Below are positions 56,495 to 64,000 of a stretch of DNA of 64,000 nt, one piece after another. The translations under genes and the position numbers were made by a program. This DNA is from Desulfolinea sp964487745 (GTDB lineage: Bacteria > Chloroflexota > Anaerolineae > Anaerolineales > Villigracilaceae). The notes beneath the pieces were generated by a model. It was not told where the DNA came from. It saw only the letters and a list, made by a program, of their open reading frames with translations, and did no database searches. The DNA lies in NCBI GenBank assembly GCA_964487745.1, contig CAZASG010000008.1:1-64000 (forward strand). The letters are read 5' to 3'. The first letter of the stretch is position 1. Each line of letters starts with the position of its first letter.

Positions 56495-58357
56495 TTACTC
56501 TGCACCAGCAGACATCTTGATATAGGTGGAACCTTCCAGACCATAATCATAAGGTTCACCAACGACTTCAAAGGGGTGGTCTGCGTAGTTGTGTTCGGGG
56601 ATCGGGGTCGGCAACTGCCATTCGGGCGAACGAGAATTCCAGGGATTGGTAGCAGCTTCCTCGCCACGTTTGACACTTCTCCACATATTGACCACAAAGA
56701 TCAGCACTGACGTGAAGATCACAAAACCGGCAATGGTGATCAAGAGTTGAGAGAAGTCAAAATTAAGGGCAGGATCGTAATCCGCGATACGGCGACGCAT
56801 GCCCAGCAAGCCGATCCGCATCTGACCAAGGGACTGAACATAAAAAGCAGGGAACATCAACCAGAAATGCCATTTACCCATTTTTTCGTTGTACATTCTC
56901 CCTGTCATCTTCGGGAACCAGTAATAGACTGCTGCGAAGAAGGGGAAAATGAAACCGCCAAACATGGTGGCATGGAAGTGACCGACGATCCAGTAGGTAT
57001 CGTGCAAGTGAAGATCGGTTGCCACTGTGGCGTTGGGCGGTCCTGTCAGACCGCCGAGGAGGAAGATCGAAACCGCGCCCAATGTAAATAGCATTGGTGT
57101 TTGGAAGCTGAGACGACCACGCCAGATCGTACCAACCCAACTAAAGAATTTCACGCCTGTGGGTACAGCAACGAGCATAGTACTATACATAAATGGGACA
57201 CGCAGATATTCTTCCATACCAGCGGTAAACATGTGATGCGCCCAGACGAAGAAGCCAACGAGGGCGATCGCCATTGAAGAAAGCGCGATCCACTTATAAC
57301 CGAAGAGTGGTTTACGTGAAAAAACAGGCAGCAATTCGCTGATCATGCCCAATCCCGGCAGAATGAAGACATAAACCGCTGGATGGGAATAGAACCAGAA
57401 GAGATGCTGGAAAAGAATCACGTTACCGCCATTTGCCGGATCAAAGAAGCCCATGCCAAAGAGGCGTTGGAACATGACCATCTGGAAAGAAAGGGCGATC
57501 AACTGCGTAGCAGTGGCACCTATGATCGCAGTGGCGACTGATGCCCAGACAAAAATAGGCATTCGAAAATAATTCATTCCGGGCGCACGCATCCTGATCG
57601 TCGTGACGATGATATTTAGCGAACCAAGGATCGAGGACAAACCGATCACATAAACGCCCAAAAAGAACATTTGCATCCCCAGAGGGGCGCGGACACTCAA
57701 TGGCGGATAGGCTGTCCAGCCTGTGTCAAAGCCGCCGAAGAAGAGGCTACTCACAACCAGTAAGGCACCGGGAACATTGATCCAATATGCGAAAGCGTTC
57801 AAACGCGGAAAAGCCATATCGCTCGCGCCGATCATCAAGGGCACCAAATAGTTGGACATCGCGCCAATACCAAGCAAGATCGCCGCGATCATGACAATAC
57901 CGTGCAAACCGATCAAGCTGTTGAAAACACCCAAATCCAAGAATTGCAGTTTTGCCGCCGCCAACTCAACACGGAAGATCAAAGCAAATGTTCCAGCTAA
58001 ACCTAAGACAATTACCGAAGTTACACCGTACTGAATACCAATAACTTTGTGATCCAGCGAAACATTGAAGTATTTCGCCCACCCAGGCAGGCTGGGGTCA
58101 GATTCGTGGTGGTCTGATGTCTCTTCACCTTTTGCCCACTTGAACCAATCCGAGAGAACGCCTGTGCCAGCCATAAAGGTGATCACACCAACAAAAGTAC
58201 CACCTACCCACACTGGTTCAGGATTCCAGGCTGGCAAGCCCATCAAAACACGGATCAGCATTACCAATCCCATGCCCGCAACCGAGCCAAGTACCTGGAA
58301 AATGATTCCACGCACCAAACCGAGTGTGAAGAAATTGACTTTTTTCTTTTCTTCCAT
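56495..58357 (-). CDS. coxA: Cytochrome c oxidase subunit I, A2-type
   Basis: A 620-residue catalytic subunit with heme a, heme a3 and CuB. Heme and copper ligands sit in SLIGLHGIVMIAA, FWFYSHPAVYVFILPGLGMISE, WAHHMFTAGM and LHDTYWIVGHFHATMFGG. The motif YSHPAVY, with no Glu before the helix VI Pro, marks the A2 subfamily, in which Tyr-Ser replaces the K/D-channel Glu. It reduces O2 to water and pumps protons. A helix-rich N-terminal extension (residues 1-100) precedes the core and is unlike the compact form. GGAG site before the ATG. Confidence 0.95.
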   Translation of the reverse strand: MEEKKKVNFFTLGLVRGIIFQVLGSVAGMGLVMLIRVLMGLPAWNPEPVWVGGTFVGVITFMAGTGVLSDWFKWAKGEETSDHHESDPSLPGWAKYFNVSLDHKVIGIQYGVTSVIVLGLAGTFALIFRVELAAAKLQFLDLGVFNSLIGLHGIVMIAAILLGIGAMSNYLVPLMIGASDMAFPRLNAFAYWINVPGALLVVSSLFFGGFDTGWTAYPPLSVRAPLGMQMFFLGVYVIGLSSILGSLNIIVTTIRMRAPGMNYFRMPIFVWASVATAIIGATATQLIALSFQMVMFQRLFGMGFFDPANGGNVILFQHLFWFYSHPAVYVFILPGLGMISELLPVFSRKPLFGYKWIALSSMAIALVGFFVWAHHMFTAGMEEYLRVPFMYSTMLVAVPTGVKFFSWVGTIWRGRLSFQTPMLFTLGAVSIFLLGGLTGPPNATVATDLHLHDTYWIVGHFHATMFGGFIFPFFAAVYYWFPKMTGRMYNEKMGKWHFWLMFPAFYVQSLGQMRIGLLGMRRRIADYDPALNFDFSQLLITIAGFVIFTSVLIFVVNMWRSVKRGEEAATNPWNSRSPEWQLPTPIPEHNYADHPFEVVGEPYDYGLEGSTYIKMSAGAE

Positions 58358-58379
58358 CTTTTATGCTCCTCTTTCTTCC

Positions 58380-59390
58380 TTACTCGCTTAAACTTTCGAT
58401 GAATTCAATCACATCGTGAATTTGATCTTCGGTCATGCCCGCGCCAGTTGGCGGCATGATAACTTTGTCATACCCTTCAACGATCGTTGCCTGTGGATCA
58501 AGAATGGATTCAGCAAGATAAGCATCATCAACAACAACGGTCGTTCCATCAGTTAGAGTCTCTGTGCTTTCATACAGTCCATACCAGGAGGGACCGATGC
58601 TCTCGCTACCATCGAGGGAGTGACAAGCCTGACAACCAAATTGCAACGTAAGCTCTGCTCCACGCTCAGCGGCATCTCCAGTAGGCTCTTCTGTTTGCTC
58701 TGCAACCCAAGCTTCAAAATCATCCACTTCCATGACGATTACATCTGAAAGCATATAAGCATGCTCCAAACCACAAAGTTCTGCACAGCGGACGACATAA
58801 TTCCCGACTTCTGTTGGTGTAACGCGCAACTCACGCTCCATTCCCTCACCAGGAAGGGCGTCCTGTTTTACGCGAAATTCAGGAACCCAAAAGGAGTGGA
58901 TCACATCCGTCGACGTCAGCATCAGGAGCGCCTGACGATCAACTGGCAGGCGCAATTCAGAAGACGAAAAGCCATAGTCTTCATAATCAAAACGCCATGT
59001 CCACTGAGATCCCACTACCGTAATATTGTAAGCATTGGGGTCTGCACGACGAGTTTCTGCTAAAGCATTTGCTCCTAGATAAGCAAAATACAGGACCGTA
59101 ATTAGAGGAACTATCGTCCAGACAATTTCCAATCCTGTATGACCTTCAAAGTGATCCCCATCCTTATTTTCACCCGGCTTTTGACGAAAAGCCACAAAAC
59201 TATAAAGCATAAAGCCCATAATTAAAGAAAACAGGAAAGAGATTACCCAGACGTGTTGTCGGAACAGGATATCAATCGCCTCGCCTTGCACACTGGCAAG
59301 TGCAGGCATATAATCCAGATTGTCCAGACCGTAGCCGATCAACGCAGTTAAAACTGCGACCAATATAGCCACTCTAACAAAGTGTTTCAT
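58380..59390 (-). CDS. coxB: Cytochrome c oxidase subunit II with fused cytochrome c (caa3)
   Basis: A 336-residue subunit. Two membrane helices (about 5-25 and 48-68), the CuA domain with HSFWVPEF and the ligand motif CAELCGLEHAYM, and a C-terminal c-type cytochrome with heme site CQACHSLDG and the distal Met in MPPTGAGM. It accepts electrons from an outer donor and passes them to CuA. First gene of the oxidase operon, with a GGAGGAG site. The divergent four-heme lipoprotein is a plausible donor. Confidence 0.95.
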   Translation of the reverse strand: MKHFVRVAILVAVLTALIGYGLDNLDYMPALASVQGEAIDILFRQHVWVISFLFSLIMGFMLYSFVAFRQKPGENKDGDHFEGHTGLEIVWTIVPLITVLYFAYLGANALAETRRADPNAYNITVVGSQWTWRFDYEDYGFSSSELRLPVDRQALLMLTSTDVIHSFWVPEFRVKQDALPGEGMERELRVTPTEVGNYVVRCAELCGLEHAYMLSDVIVMEVDDFEAWVAEQTEEPTGDAAERGAELTLQFGCQACHSLDGSESIGPSWYGLYESTETLTDGTTVVVDDAYLAESILDPQATIVEGYDKVIMPPTGAGMTEDQIHDVIEFIESLSE

Positions 59391-59706
59391 CTACATACTC
59401 CTCCATACTTCAGCATATCTCTAGATTGCCGGGGAAATCCTTTATTACGAAGAAGGCATCTCCGCCTTCAATCGCCTTTCGACACCCAATCCGCCCCTAA
59501 TAATGAACAGGGATCAAGCGAATCTATACTGACAACCACTATATCAAGAAGCCCTTTTCTTGTCACTCACCCGCACCATCACCCAAAGAGATGATATTCG
59601 AATCACCCCTTCGGTCACGTGAAATAACCCCCAATTTAGATAAGATTACAAGTATTATATTAAGGAAAGATTAAAATCCCTTGTTACTCTATTTAAGGAA
59701 CTGCGC
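59391..59706. other. Intergenic region between coxB and the four-heme lipoprotein gene
   Basis: This 316-base divergent gap carries the coxB ribosome site at its left end and the AAGGAA site of the lipoprotein gene at its right end. A TATTAT/TATATT run around 59653-59661 is the best -10 candidate for the rightward gene. No reading frame in it looks coding, and I see no clear palindromic operator. Confidence 0.5.
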
Positions 59707-61731
59707 ATGAAAAAACTACATTTGTCATTCGCCTTATTACTGCTCTTGGTAACAGTCCTTGTAGCAGGATGCGAGGCACCTGCCACATTAACTGTTGAGC
59801 CGTCTCCTGTGTCTGAAGAGGCGACAGCCCCGGAAGAAACTCCTGAACCCGAAGATACATCTTCAGAACAAGAAATGGAAACTGAAGAAGATATGCATGG
59901 CGCAGCTGCCAAGGCAGTTGATCTGATCGGCGCCTGGGTTGAAGCTGGCGCATCTGAGACAGATGCTTTCGACTATACAGGTGTTGATGGGAATACCTAT
60001 CAAGCCACCTTTGAAGTCGATGTGCTTCCGCTTTTCACTGAAAACAACCTCTGGTTCGATGGCGCACAGGCATGCTCGGGCTGTCACTTCGCCAACTCTG
60101 AGAACTCCTACCATGAAATGGACCTTACATCCTATGCAGGGTTGATGCTCGGCGGCGATATCCTTTCTGAGCCCCCAGGAGTACCCCTCTTCGGTCAGTC
60201 TGAAGTCAGCGCTTCCGATTTCGACTGGGATCATTCCAAGATGCGCAGCCGCCTGCGTGACAATCGCATGCCTCCCGGATGGGAATTTGATATCACCGAA
60301 GAGAACCGTGACGGGCTCTGTGTCGAGGTCTCTGCTAACGGTGTCACCGTCCTCCCCGGCGAATACGGCTGTGAACTCAACGGTCTCGGTGTCATCGCTG
60401 CCTGGGTTGAGGGCGGCGCTCCTGAAACCGATGCTTTCGAATACGGTGGCGCAGAACTCACTTTCGAGCGTGACGTGTTGCCCTTCTTCACCGAGAACGA
60501 TATGTGGTTCGAAGGTTCGCAAGCCTGCATAGGTTGTCATTTCGCCAACTCCGAGAGCTCTTACCACGAGATGGATCTCAGCTCCTATGCTGGTTTGATG
60601 TCCGGGGGTGATGTGCTCTCCGAGCCCCCAGGAGTACCTTTGTTCGGTCAATCCGCTGTTGGCGAGACCGACTACGATTGGGAACACTCCAAGATGAAGG
60701 CACGCTTGCGTGACAACCGCATGGCTCCCGGCTGGGAATTCGACATCACAGAAGAAAATCGCGATGGACCTCTCGTTCTCCACGGTGAAGCGATTGTTGA
60801 AGATGAAAGCGCCAACTTATACGGCGAAGGTCAATGCAAAGTTAAAGCCGTTGACCTGATCGGCGCCTGGGCTGATGCTGGCGCTCCCGAAGGCGATGCC
60901 TTTGATTTCACTGACGCCGATGGAGAAGATTGCGAAGCCACCTTCGAAGCCGATGTTCTGCCGCTCTTCACCGAGAACAATCTCTGGTTCGATGGCGCGC
61001 AGGCCTGCTCGGGCTGTCACTTCGCCAACTCCGAAAACTCCTACCATGAGATGGACCTCACATCCTACGCTGGTTTGATGCTCGGCGGCGATGTCCTCTC
61101 CGAACCGCCCGGCGTTCCCCTCTTCGGGCAGTCTGAAGTCAGCGCATCTGATTTCGACTGGGATCACTCCAAAATGCGCAGCCGCCTCCGCGACAACCGC
61201 ATGCCCCCCGGATGGGAATTCGACATCACCGAAGAGAACCGTGATGGACTCTGTGTCGAAGTCTCTGCTGACGGTGTCACCGTCCTCCCCGGCGAATATG
61301 GCTGTGAACTCAACGGTCTCGGCGTCATCGCTGCCTGGGTCGATGGCGGCGCTCCTGAAACCGATGCTTTCGAGTACGGTGATGCAGAACTCACCTTCGA
61401 GCGCGACGTACTGCCCTTCTTCACCGAGAATAATATGTGGTTCGAAGGCTCACAGGCTTGCATCGGCTGTCACTTCGCCAACTCCGAAAGCTCCTACCAC
61501 GAGATGGACCTCAGCTCCTACGCTGGTTTGATGTCCGGTGGCGACGTACTCTCCGAGCCTCCTGGAGTTCCCCTCTTCGGTCAGTCTGCTGTTGGTGAGA
61601 CCGACTACGATTGGGAGCACTCCAAAATGAAAGCACGCCTGCGCGATAACCGCATGGCTCCCGGATGGGAATTCGATATCACTGAAGAAAATCGTGATGG
61701 ACCTATGATCCTCGCAGGGAAGATGAAATAA
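59707..61731 (+). CDS. Four-heme c-type cytochrome lipoprotein with tandem repeats
   Basis: A 674-residue lipoprotein: signal with lipobox LVAGC, an acidic Pro/Glu/Thr linker (about 25-60), then four homologous domains of about 150 residues. Heme sites are CSGCH (123-127), CIGCH (274-278), CSGCH (434-438) and CIGCH (585-589). Each is followed by a Met in NRMPPGWEFD or NRMAPGWEFD as probable distal ligand. Domains 1 and 3 are nearly identical, as are 2 and 4, with a 311-residue period, so a two-domain unit was itself duplicated. It is probably an outer-face electron carrier. Its position next to caa3 genes suggests it feeds coxB, which is an inference. Confidence 0.9.
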   Translation: MKKLHLSFALLLLLVTVLVAGCEAPATLTVEPSPVSEEATAPEETPEPEDTSSEQEMETEEDMHGAAAKAVDLIGAWVEAGASETDAFDYTGVDGNTYQATFEVDVLPLFTENNLWFDGAQACSGCHFANSENSYHEMDLTSYAGLMLGGDILSEPPGVPLFGQSEVSASDFDWDHSKMRSRLRDNRMPPGWEFDITEENRDGLCVEVSANGVTVLPGEYGCELNGLGVIAAWVEGGAPETDAFEYGGAELTFERDVLPFFTENDMWFEGSQACIGCHFANSESSYHEMDLSSYAGLMSGGDVLSEPPGVPLFGQSAVGETDYDWEHSKMKARLRDNRMAPGWEFDITEENRDGPLVLHGEAIVEDESANLYGEGQCKVKAVDLIGAWADAGAPEGDAFDFTDADGEDCEATFEADVLPLFTENNLWFDGAQACSGCHFANSENSYHEMDLTSYAGLMLGGDVLSEPPGVPLFGQSEVSASDFDWDHSKMRSRLRDNRMPPGWEFDITEENRDGLCVEVSADGVTVLPGEYGCELNGLGVIAAWVDGGAPETDAFEYGDAELTFERDVLPFFTENNMWFEGSQACIGCHFANSESSYHEMDLSSYAGLMSGGDVLSEPPGVPLFGQSAVGETDYDWEHSKMKARLRDNRMAPGWEFDITEENRDGPMILAGKMK

Positions 61732-61740
61732 CCTGATGCA

Positions 61741-61772
61741 AAAAAGTGGTGGCGAATTCGCCACCACTTTTT
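61741..61772. terminator. Perfect 32-base palindromic terminator
   Basis: AAAAAGTGGTGGCGAA and its exact complement abut with no extra loop bases. The T-run suits termination of the four-heme lipoprotein transcript. Confidence 0.9.
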
Positions 61773-61869
61773 ATTTTCGTAACGCTCGTGCCCTCGCTTG
61801 CTACCGTTCAAAGTTATTGGTAAAGCACACCGGGCGCGGCACCCCTTCTCTCGAAACAGAAGCAGGTTC

Positions 61870-61894
61870 AAATCCCCGAGCGTTGCGGGGATTT
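61870..61894 (-). terminator. Hairpin at the end of the PQQ-propeller gene
   Basis: Nine-base arms AAATCCCCG / CGGGGATTT with a seven-base loop, overlapping the stop codon of the leftward gene. The T-run is weak. Upstream of it, 61773-61869 holds no recognisable gene. Confidence 0.55.
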
Positions 61895-63056
61895 AGTCCG
61901 AATAGGCGTAGATAACACCATCAATATCGCCGAAGTAGAGCCATCCGCCAGAGACGGTCAATCCATCCCGCGGTGTGATACCAGTGGGGATCTGCCACAG
62001 AGCCGTGCCATCTAGCGCATTTAGCGCCATGATATCACCGTGCTGCGTAAGCATGTAGAGCTCATCCTGAATACGCACAGGCGCACCCATGACGTAATTG
62101 AAGGTACCTTCAGGAATATTATGCTTCCAAATGAGATCGCCAGTGGCGATCTCATAAGCATAAATAACGGTGTTCGCCGAGCCGAAATAAACGGTATCAC
62201 CAACACCCAACATGGACGGAACCCAATTGCCCGTATCGCGCCGCCAGATGGCTTCGCCGGTCTGCGCATCAACACCCGTTACAAAGTCCTGATAAGCGAT
62301 GTACACCACTGCATCTTCTGTGGCATAGAGTTTCTTTGCAAAACCATCGACAGATTCGTAGACCCAATGCTCTTCGCCACTTTGTGCATCCAGCGCATAA
62401 ATACGCATCGGACCTCCCTCATCCACATCAATCTCAGGAGCGTAGTAGCTACCACCAACATATAGCGTGTCGCCGGAAAGGGTTGGCGTCTGAAGGATGT
62501 AATTATCGCTTTCAAAAGACCAGATTTCGCTGCCATCATTGGGATTAAGCACAAACAACTTGGCTTTTCCTTCGGGGTTTGAATCCAGTCCGGGGCCGAC
62601 AAAAGTGGTGGGGACATAAAGAACATCATTCGCGATCAGGGGGCGCACCTGCATATCAACGCCGAGGTCTACTTGCCATTTCGTTTTCCCTGAGCGGGCA
62701 TCGAGGGCAGCCAACTTACCACCCTGCATCCCGACAAAGATAAGCTTTCCGTCTGTTGCAAAGGCACGTTCCCAAACACCCGCTTCTCCGGCGAACTCCC
62801 AAAGCAGCTTGCCAGACTTCGCATTCAAAGCTGTGAGCGTTCCATCATGGGGGATGAAAACGAGCACATCGTCAATTCGAAGTGGTGTCTGATTGATCGC
62901 ACCGTCGGATTCATAGCGCCACTGCAACTCAAGGGACTCCCCGTTCAGAGGAAGTTCTGCTTTATCAGCACTGCAACCACTGACAAAAAAAATGCTGAGA
63001 AAGCTTACGAGAAGCACCCAGCGAAAAAGTTTTTTATGTTTTGATCTAGTTAGCAT
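61893..63056 (-). CDS. Lipoprotein with PQQ-type beta-propeller
   Basis: A 387-residue lipoprotein: signal with lipobox FVSGC and then an eight-blade PQQ/quinoprotein-like propeller. Repeats include TALNAKSGKLLWEFAGEAGV, AALDARSGKTKWQVDLGV, YALDAQSGEEHWVYESVDG, TGVDAQTGEAIWRRDTGN, YAYEIATGDLIWKHN and MALNALDGTALWQIPTG. It resembles BamB-like scaffolds. No PQQ or calcium-binding catalytic residues are evident, so a binding role is more likely than dehydrogenase activity. The ATG follows the response-regulator stop by seven bases on the same strand, giving a possible three-gene unit. Confidence 0.87.
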   Translation of the reverse strand: MLTRSKHKKLFRWVLLVSFLSIFFVSGCSADKAELPLNGESLELQWRYESDGAINQTPLRIDDVLVFIPHDGTLTALNAKSGKLLWEFAGEAGVWERAFATDGKLIFVGMQGGKLAALDARSGKTKWQVDLGVDMQVRPLIANDVLYVPTTFVGPGLDSNPEGKAKLFVLNPNDGSEIWSFESDNYILQTPTLSGDTLYVGGSYYAPEIDVDEGGPMRIYALDAQSGEEHWVYESVDGFAKKLYATEDAVVYIAYQDFVTGVDAQTGEAIWRRDTGNWVPSMLGVGDTVYFGSANTVIYAYEIATGDLIWKHNIPEGTFNYVMGAPVRIQDELYMLTQHGDIMALNALDGTALWQIPTGITPRDGLTVSGGWLYFGDIDGVIYAYSD

Positions 63057-63063
63057 TAAAAAA

Positions 63064-63714
63064 TCACTCCATTGAGCTGATCAGATTAAGTCGAGCTGCC
63101 TTGCTGACAGCTTCTGTCCTGTTCGATGCTTTAAGTTTATCGAGAATTTTACGCACGTGGGTTTTAACCGTGTTGCTGGAAATAAAAAGCTGTTTTGAGA
63201 TCTGTGCGGTTGTTTGTCCTTTTGCAAGACAATGTAAAACATCCAACTCGCGTGTCGTCAGGACAGGCCTTGTTTGCGTATCATCCTGCGAACTGCCAAC
63301 GACCCTAAAAACCTGACGAGTGACCTCCGGCGAGATCACTGACTTCCCTTCCATGACTAACGATATGGCGTTTCGCAAATCCTGTGGCTCAGCGTTCTTG
63401 AGCAAATAACCGTCTGCGCCAGCCTGGATCGCCCCGATCAGATCGTGATGTTCTTCCGAGATCGTCAACATCAGGATGCGGCATTTTTCACAAGCACGCA
63501 AGGCTTTTACCGTTTCCACCCCGTCCATGACGGGCATATTCACATCCATCAGAACCAGATCTGGCTTTGTGCGAGAAATAAGCTTGAGCGCATCCCTGCC
63601 ATTGGATGCATCCCCAACCACTTGAATACCCCTCATCTCGGAAAGCAAACTTATCAACCCCCGCCGAAAGAGCGTATGGTCATCCACAACTACGACGCGC
63701 GTATCTCCTCTCAC
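63064..63714 (-). CDS. NarL/FixJ-type response regulator
   Basis: A 216-residue regulator: receiver domain with D11-D12, phospho-acceptor D57 in VLMDVNMPVMDG, and Lys in YLLKNAEP. A LuxR-type helix-turn-helix at 150-210 contains LTTRELDVLHCLAKGQTTAQISKQLFISSNTVKTHVRKILDKL in family order. The GTG start at 63714 overlaps the kinase stop. It controls unknown promoters, perhaps those of neighbouring respiratory genes. Confidence 0.94.
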   Translation of the reverse strand: MRGDTRVVVVDDHTLFRRGLISLLSEMRGIQVVGDASNGRDALKLISRTKPDLVLMDVNMPVMDGVETVKALRACEKCRILMLTISEEHHDLIGAIQAGADGYLLKNAEPQDLRNAISLVMEGKSVISPEVTRQVFRVVGSSQDDTQTRPVLTTRELDVLHCLAKGQTTAQISKQLFISSNTVKTHVRKILDKLKASNRTEAVSKAARLNLISSME

Positions 63715-64000
63715 GAATTCACTCTTTCACTTGTAGGCACCTGCAAACGAACGGTGGTTCCAGCTCCAGGTGCGCTAATGATCTGAAACTCAGCATAAAT
63801 CGTCTCTGCACGCTCACGCATGCTACGCAATCCATACACAGAAGTAGGCCTGACGTTATTCGGGGAAAATCCTTGTCCATCATCTTTGATCTCTATAATC
63901 GCCTCATCATCATGCTCAAAGGCGGAGATCGTCACCATGCTTGCCTCGGCATGTTTGCGAACATTGGTCAAGGCCTCTTGCACAATACGACACAACTGTA
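63711..64000 (-). CDS. Sensor histidine kinase, NarX/DegS type (partial)
   Basis: Only the C-terminal 95 residues are inside the window. They hold the ATPase domain typical of HisKA_3 kinases: RIVQEALTNVRKHAEA (N box), IEIKDDGQGFSPN, and YGLRSMRERAE with GAGTTVRLQVP. The 5' part, including the phospho-acceptor His and sensor domain, continues beyond 64000. It overlaps the NarL-type regulator in a GTGA and is its partner. Confidence 0.93.
   Translation of the reverse strand, partial: QLCRIVQEALTNVRKHAEASMVTISAFEHDDEAIIEIKDDGQGFSPNNVRPTSVYGLRSMRERAETIYAEFQIISAPGAGTTVRLQVPTSERVNS

Noticed and set aside
59863..60783. 306-codon frame on the minus strand
   Set aside because: It is the complement of the repeated heme domains of the lipoprotein gene and encodes no known motif.
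59900..61700. Possible CRISPR or noncoding repeat array
   Set aside because: The repeats are long (about 450-930 bases), in frame and encode heme domains.
61781..61890. tRNA-like stretch with GGTTCAAATCC and flanking arms CGTAACGCTCG / CGAGCGTTGCG
   Set aside because: The T-loop consensus is present but the T stem pairs in only two of five positions and no D or anticodon arm can be drawn. The 3' part is better explained as a hairpin at the end of the neighbouring gene.

Overview
The window reads as a chromosomal segment of an aerobic or facultatively aerobic bacterium, most likely a member of the Chloroflexota, class Anaerolineae. This is inferred from gene content, not from a marker gene: a serine-synthesis operon ending in a DUF1015 gene, an F420-type (Ddn-like) oxidoreductase, many lipoproteins with a small set of recurrent domains, a caa3-type oxidase operon, and a strong TATAAT -10 box only six bases ahead of several start codons. 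There is no rRNA, no convincing tRNA, no CRISPR array and no transposase. Gene density is high and nearly every convergent gene pair is separated by a hairpin terminator.

Layout. 1-3.8 kb: a damaged gene fragment, then a leftward serine operon (class V aminotransferase, SerA, DUF1015). 4-6.9 kb: two paralogous lipoproteins facing each other and a TPR protein. 6.9-12 kb: uridine kinase, cyclophilin, a VTT-domain membrane protein, and a large Cache-HAMP-GAF-PAS histidine kinase with its OmpR-type regulator. 12-16 kb: a branched-chain amino acid ABC transporter (LivHMGF, no binding protein) and a CBS-ACT protein. 16-17.5 kb: RluB and ScpB, leftward. 17.5-25.5 kb: envelope lipoproteins including a DUF348-G5-propeller protein, a UDP-xylose-synthase-like enzyme, GtrA, a small beta-flower protein, a thioesterase, a BchI-like ATPase, a membrane glycosyltransferase and RsmD. 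25.6-29.2 kb: a CorC-like protein, F420-type oxidoreductase, small hydrolase, DUF1801 and a membrane protein.

29.2-38.9 kb is a leftward fatty-acid beta-oxidation operon under a TetR-family regulator with a visible palindromic operator: TetR, MBL hydrolase, two different acyl-CoA dehydrogenases, FadN-like trifunctional protein, thiolase, SCP2-domain protein. A direct tandem duplication of 1475 bp has inserted an in-frame chimeric acyl-CoA dehydrogenase between the two parental genes. The two copies look identical, so it is either very recent or an assembly artefact.

39-51.2 kb: a leaderless dinB gene, then the most unusual cluster in the window. It is five tightly packed rightward genes: a DppB-type permease, a DppC-type permease fused to a degenerate M28 peptidase domain, a beta-propeller lipoprotein, a small SH3-like protein, and a 2038-residue membrane protein. 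The last joins a DUF418 domain to a degenerate M28 domain, two tandem MA-peptidase-like modules and a nearly intact M28 domain. No ATPase or binding protein is present. I consider this the best candidate for an undescribed system.

51.3-64 kb is respiratory: heme A synthase, a CtaA-half/CtaB fusion, SURF1, a membrane cupredoxin-like protein, Sco1, and CoxC-CtaF-CoxA-CoxB of a caa3 oxidase with the A2-type YSHP motif in subunit I. Divergent from coxB is a lipoprotein with four tandem CxxCH domains that arose by two rounds of duplication. A PQQ-type propeller lipoprotein and a NarL-type two-component system (kinase cut by the window edge) close the segment.
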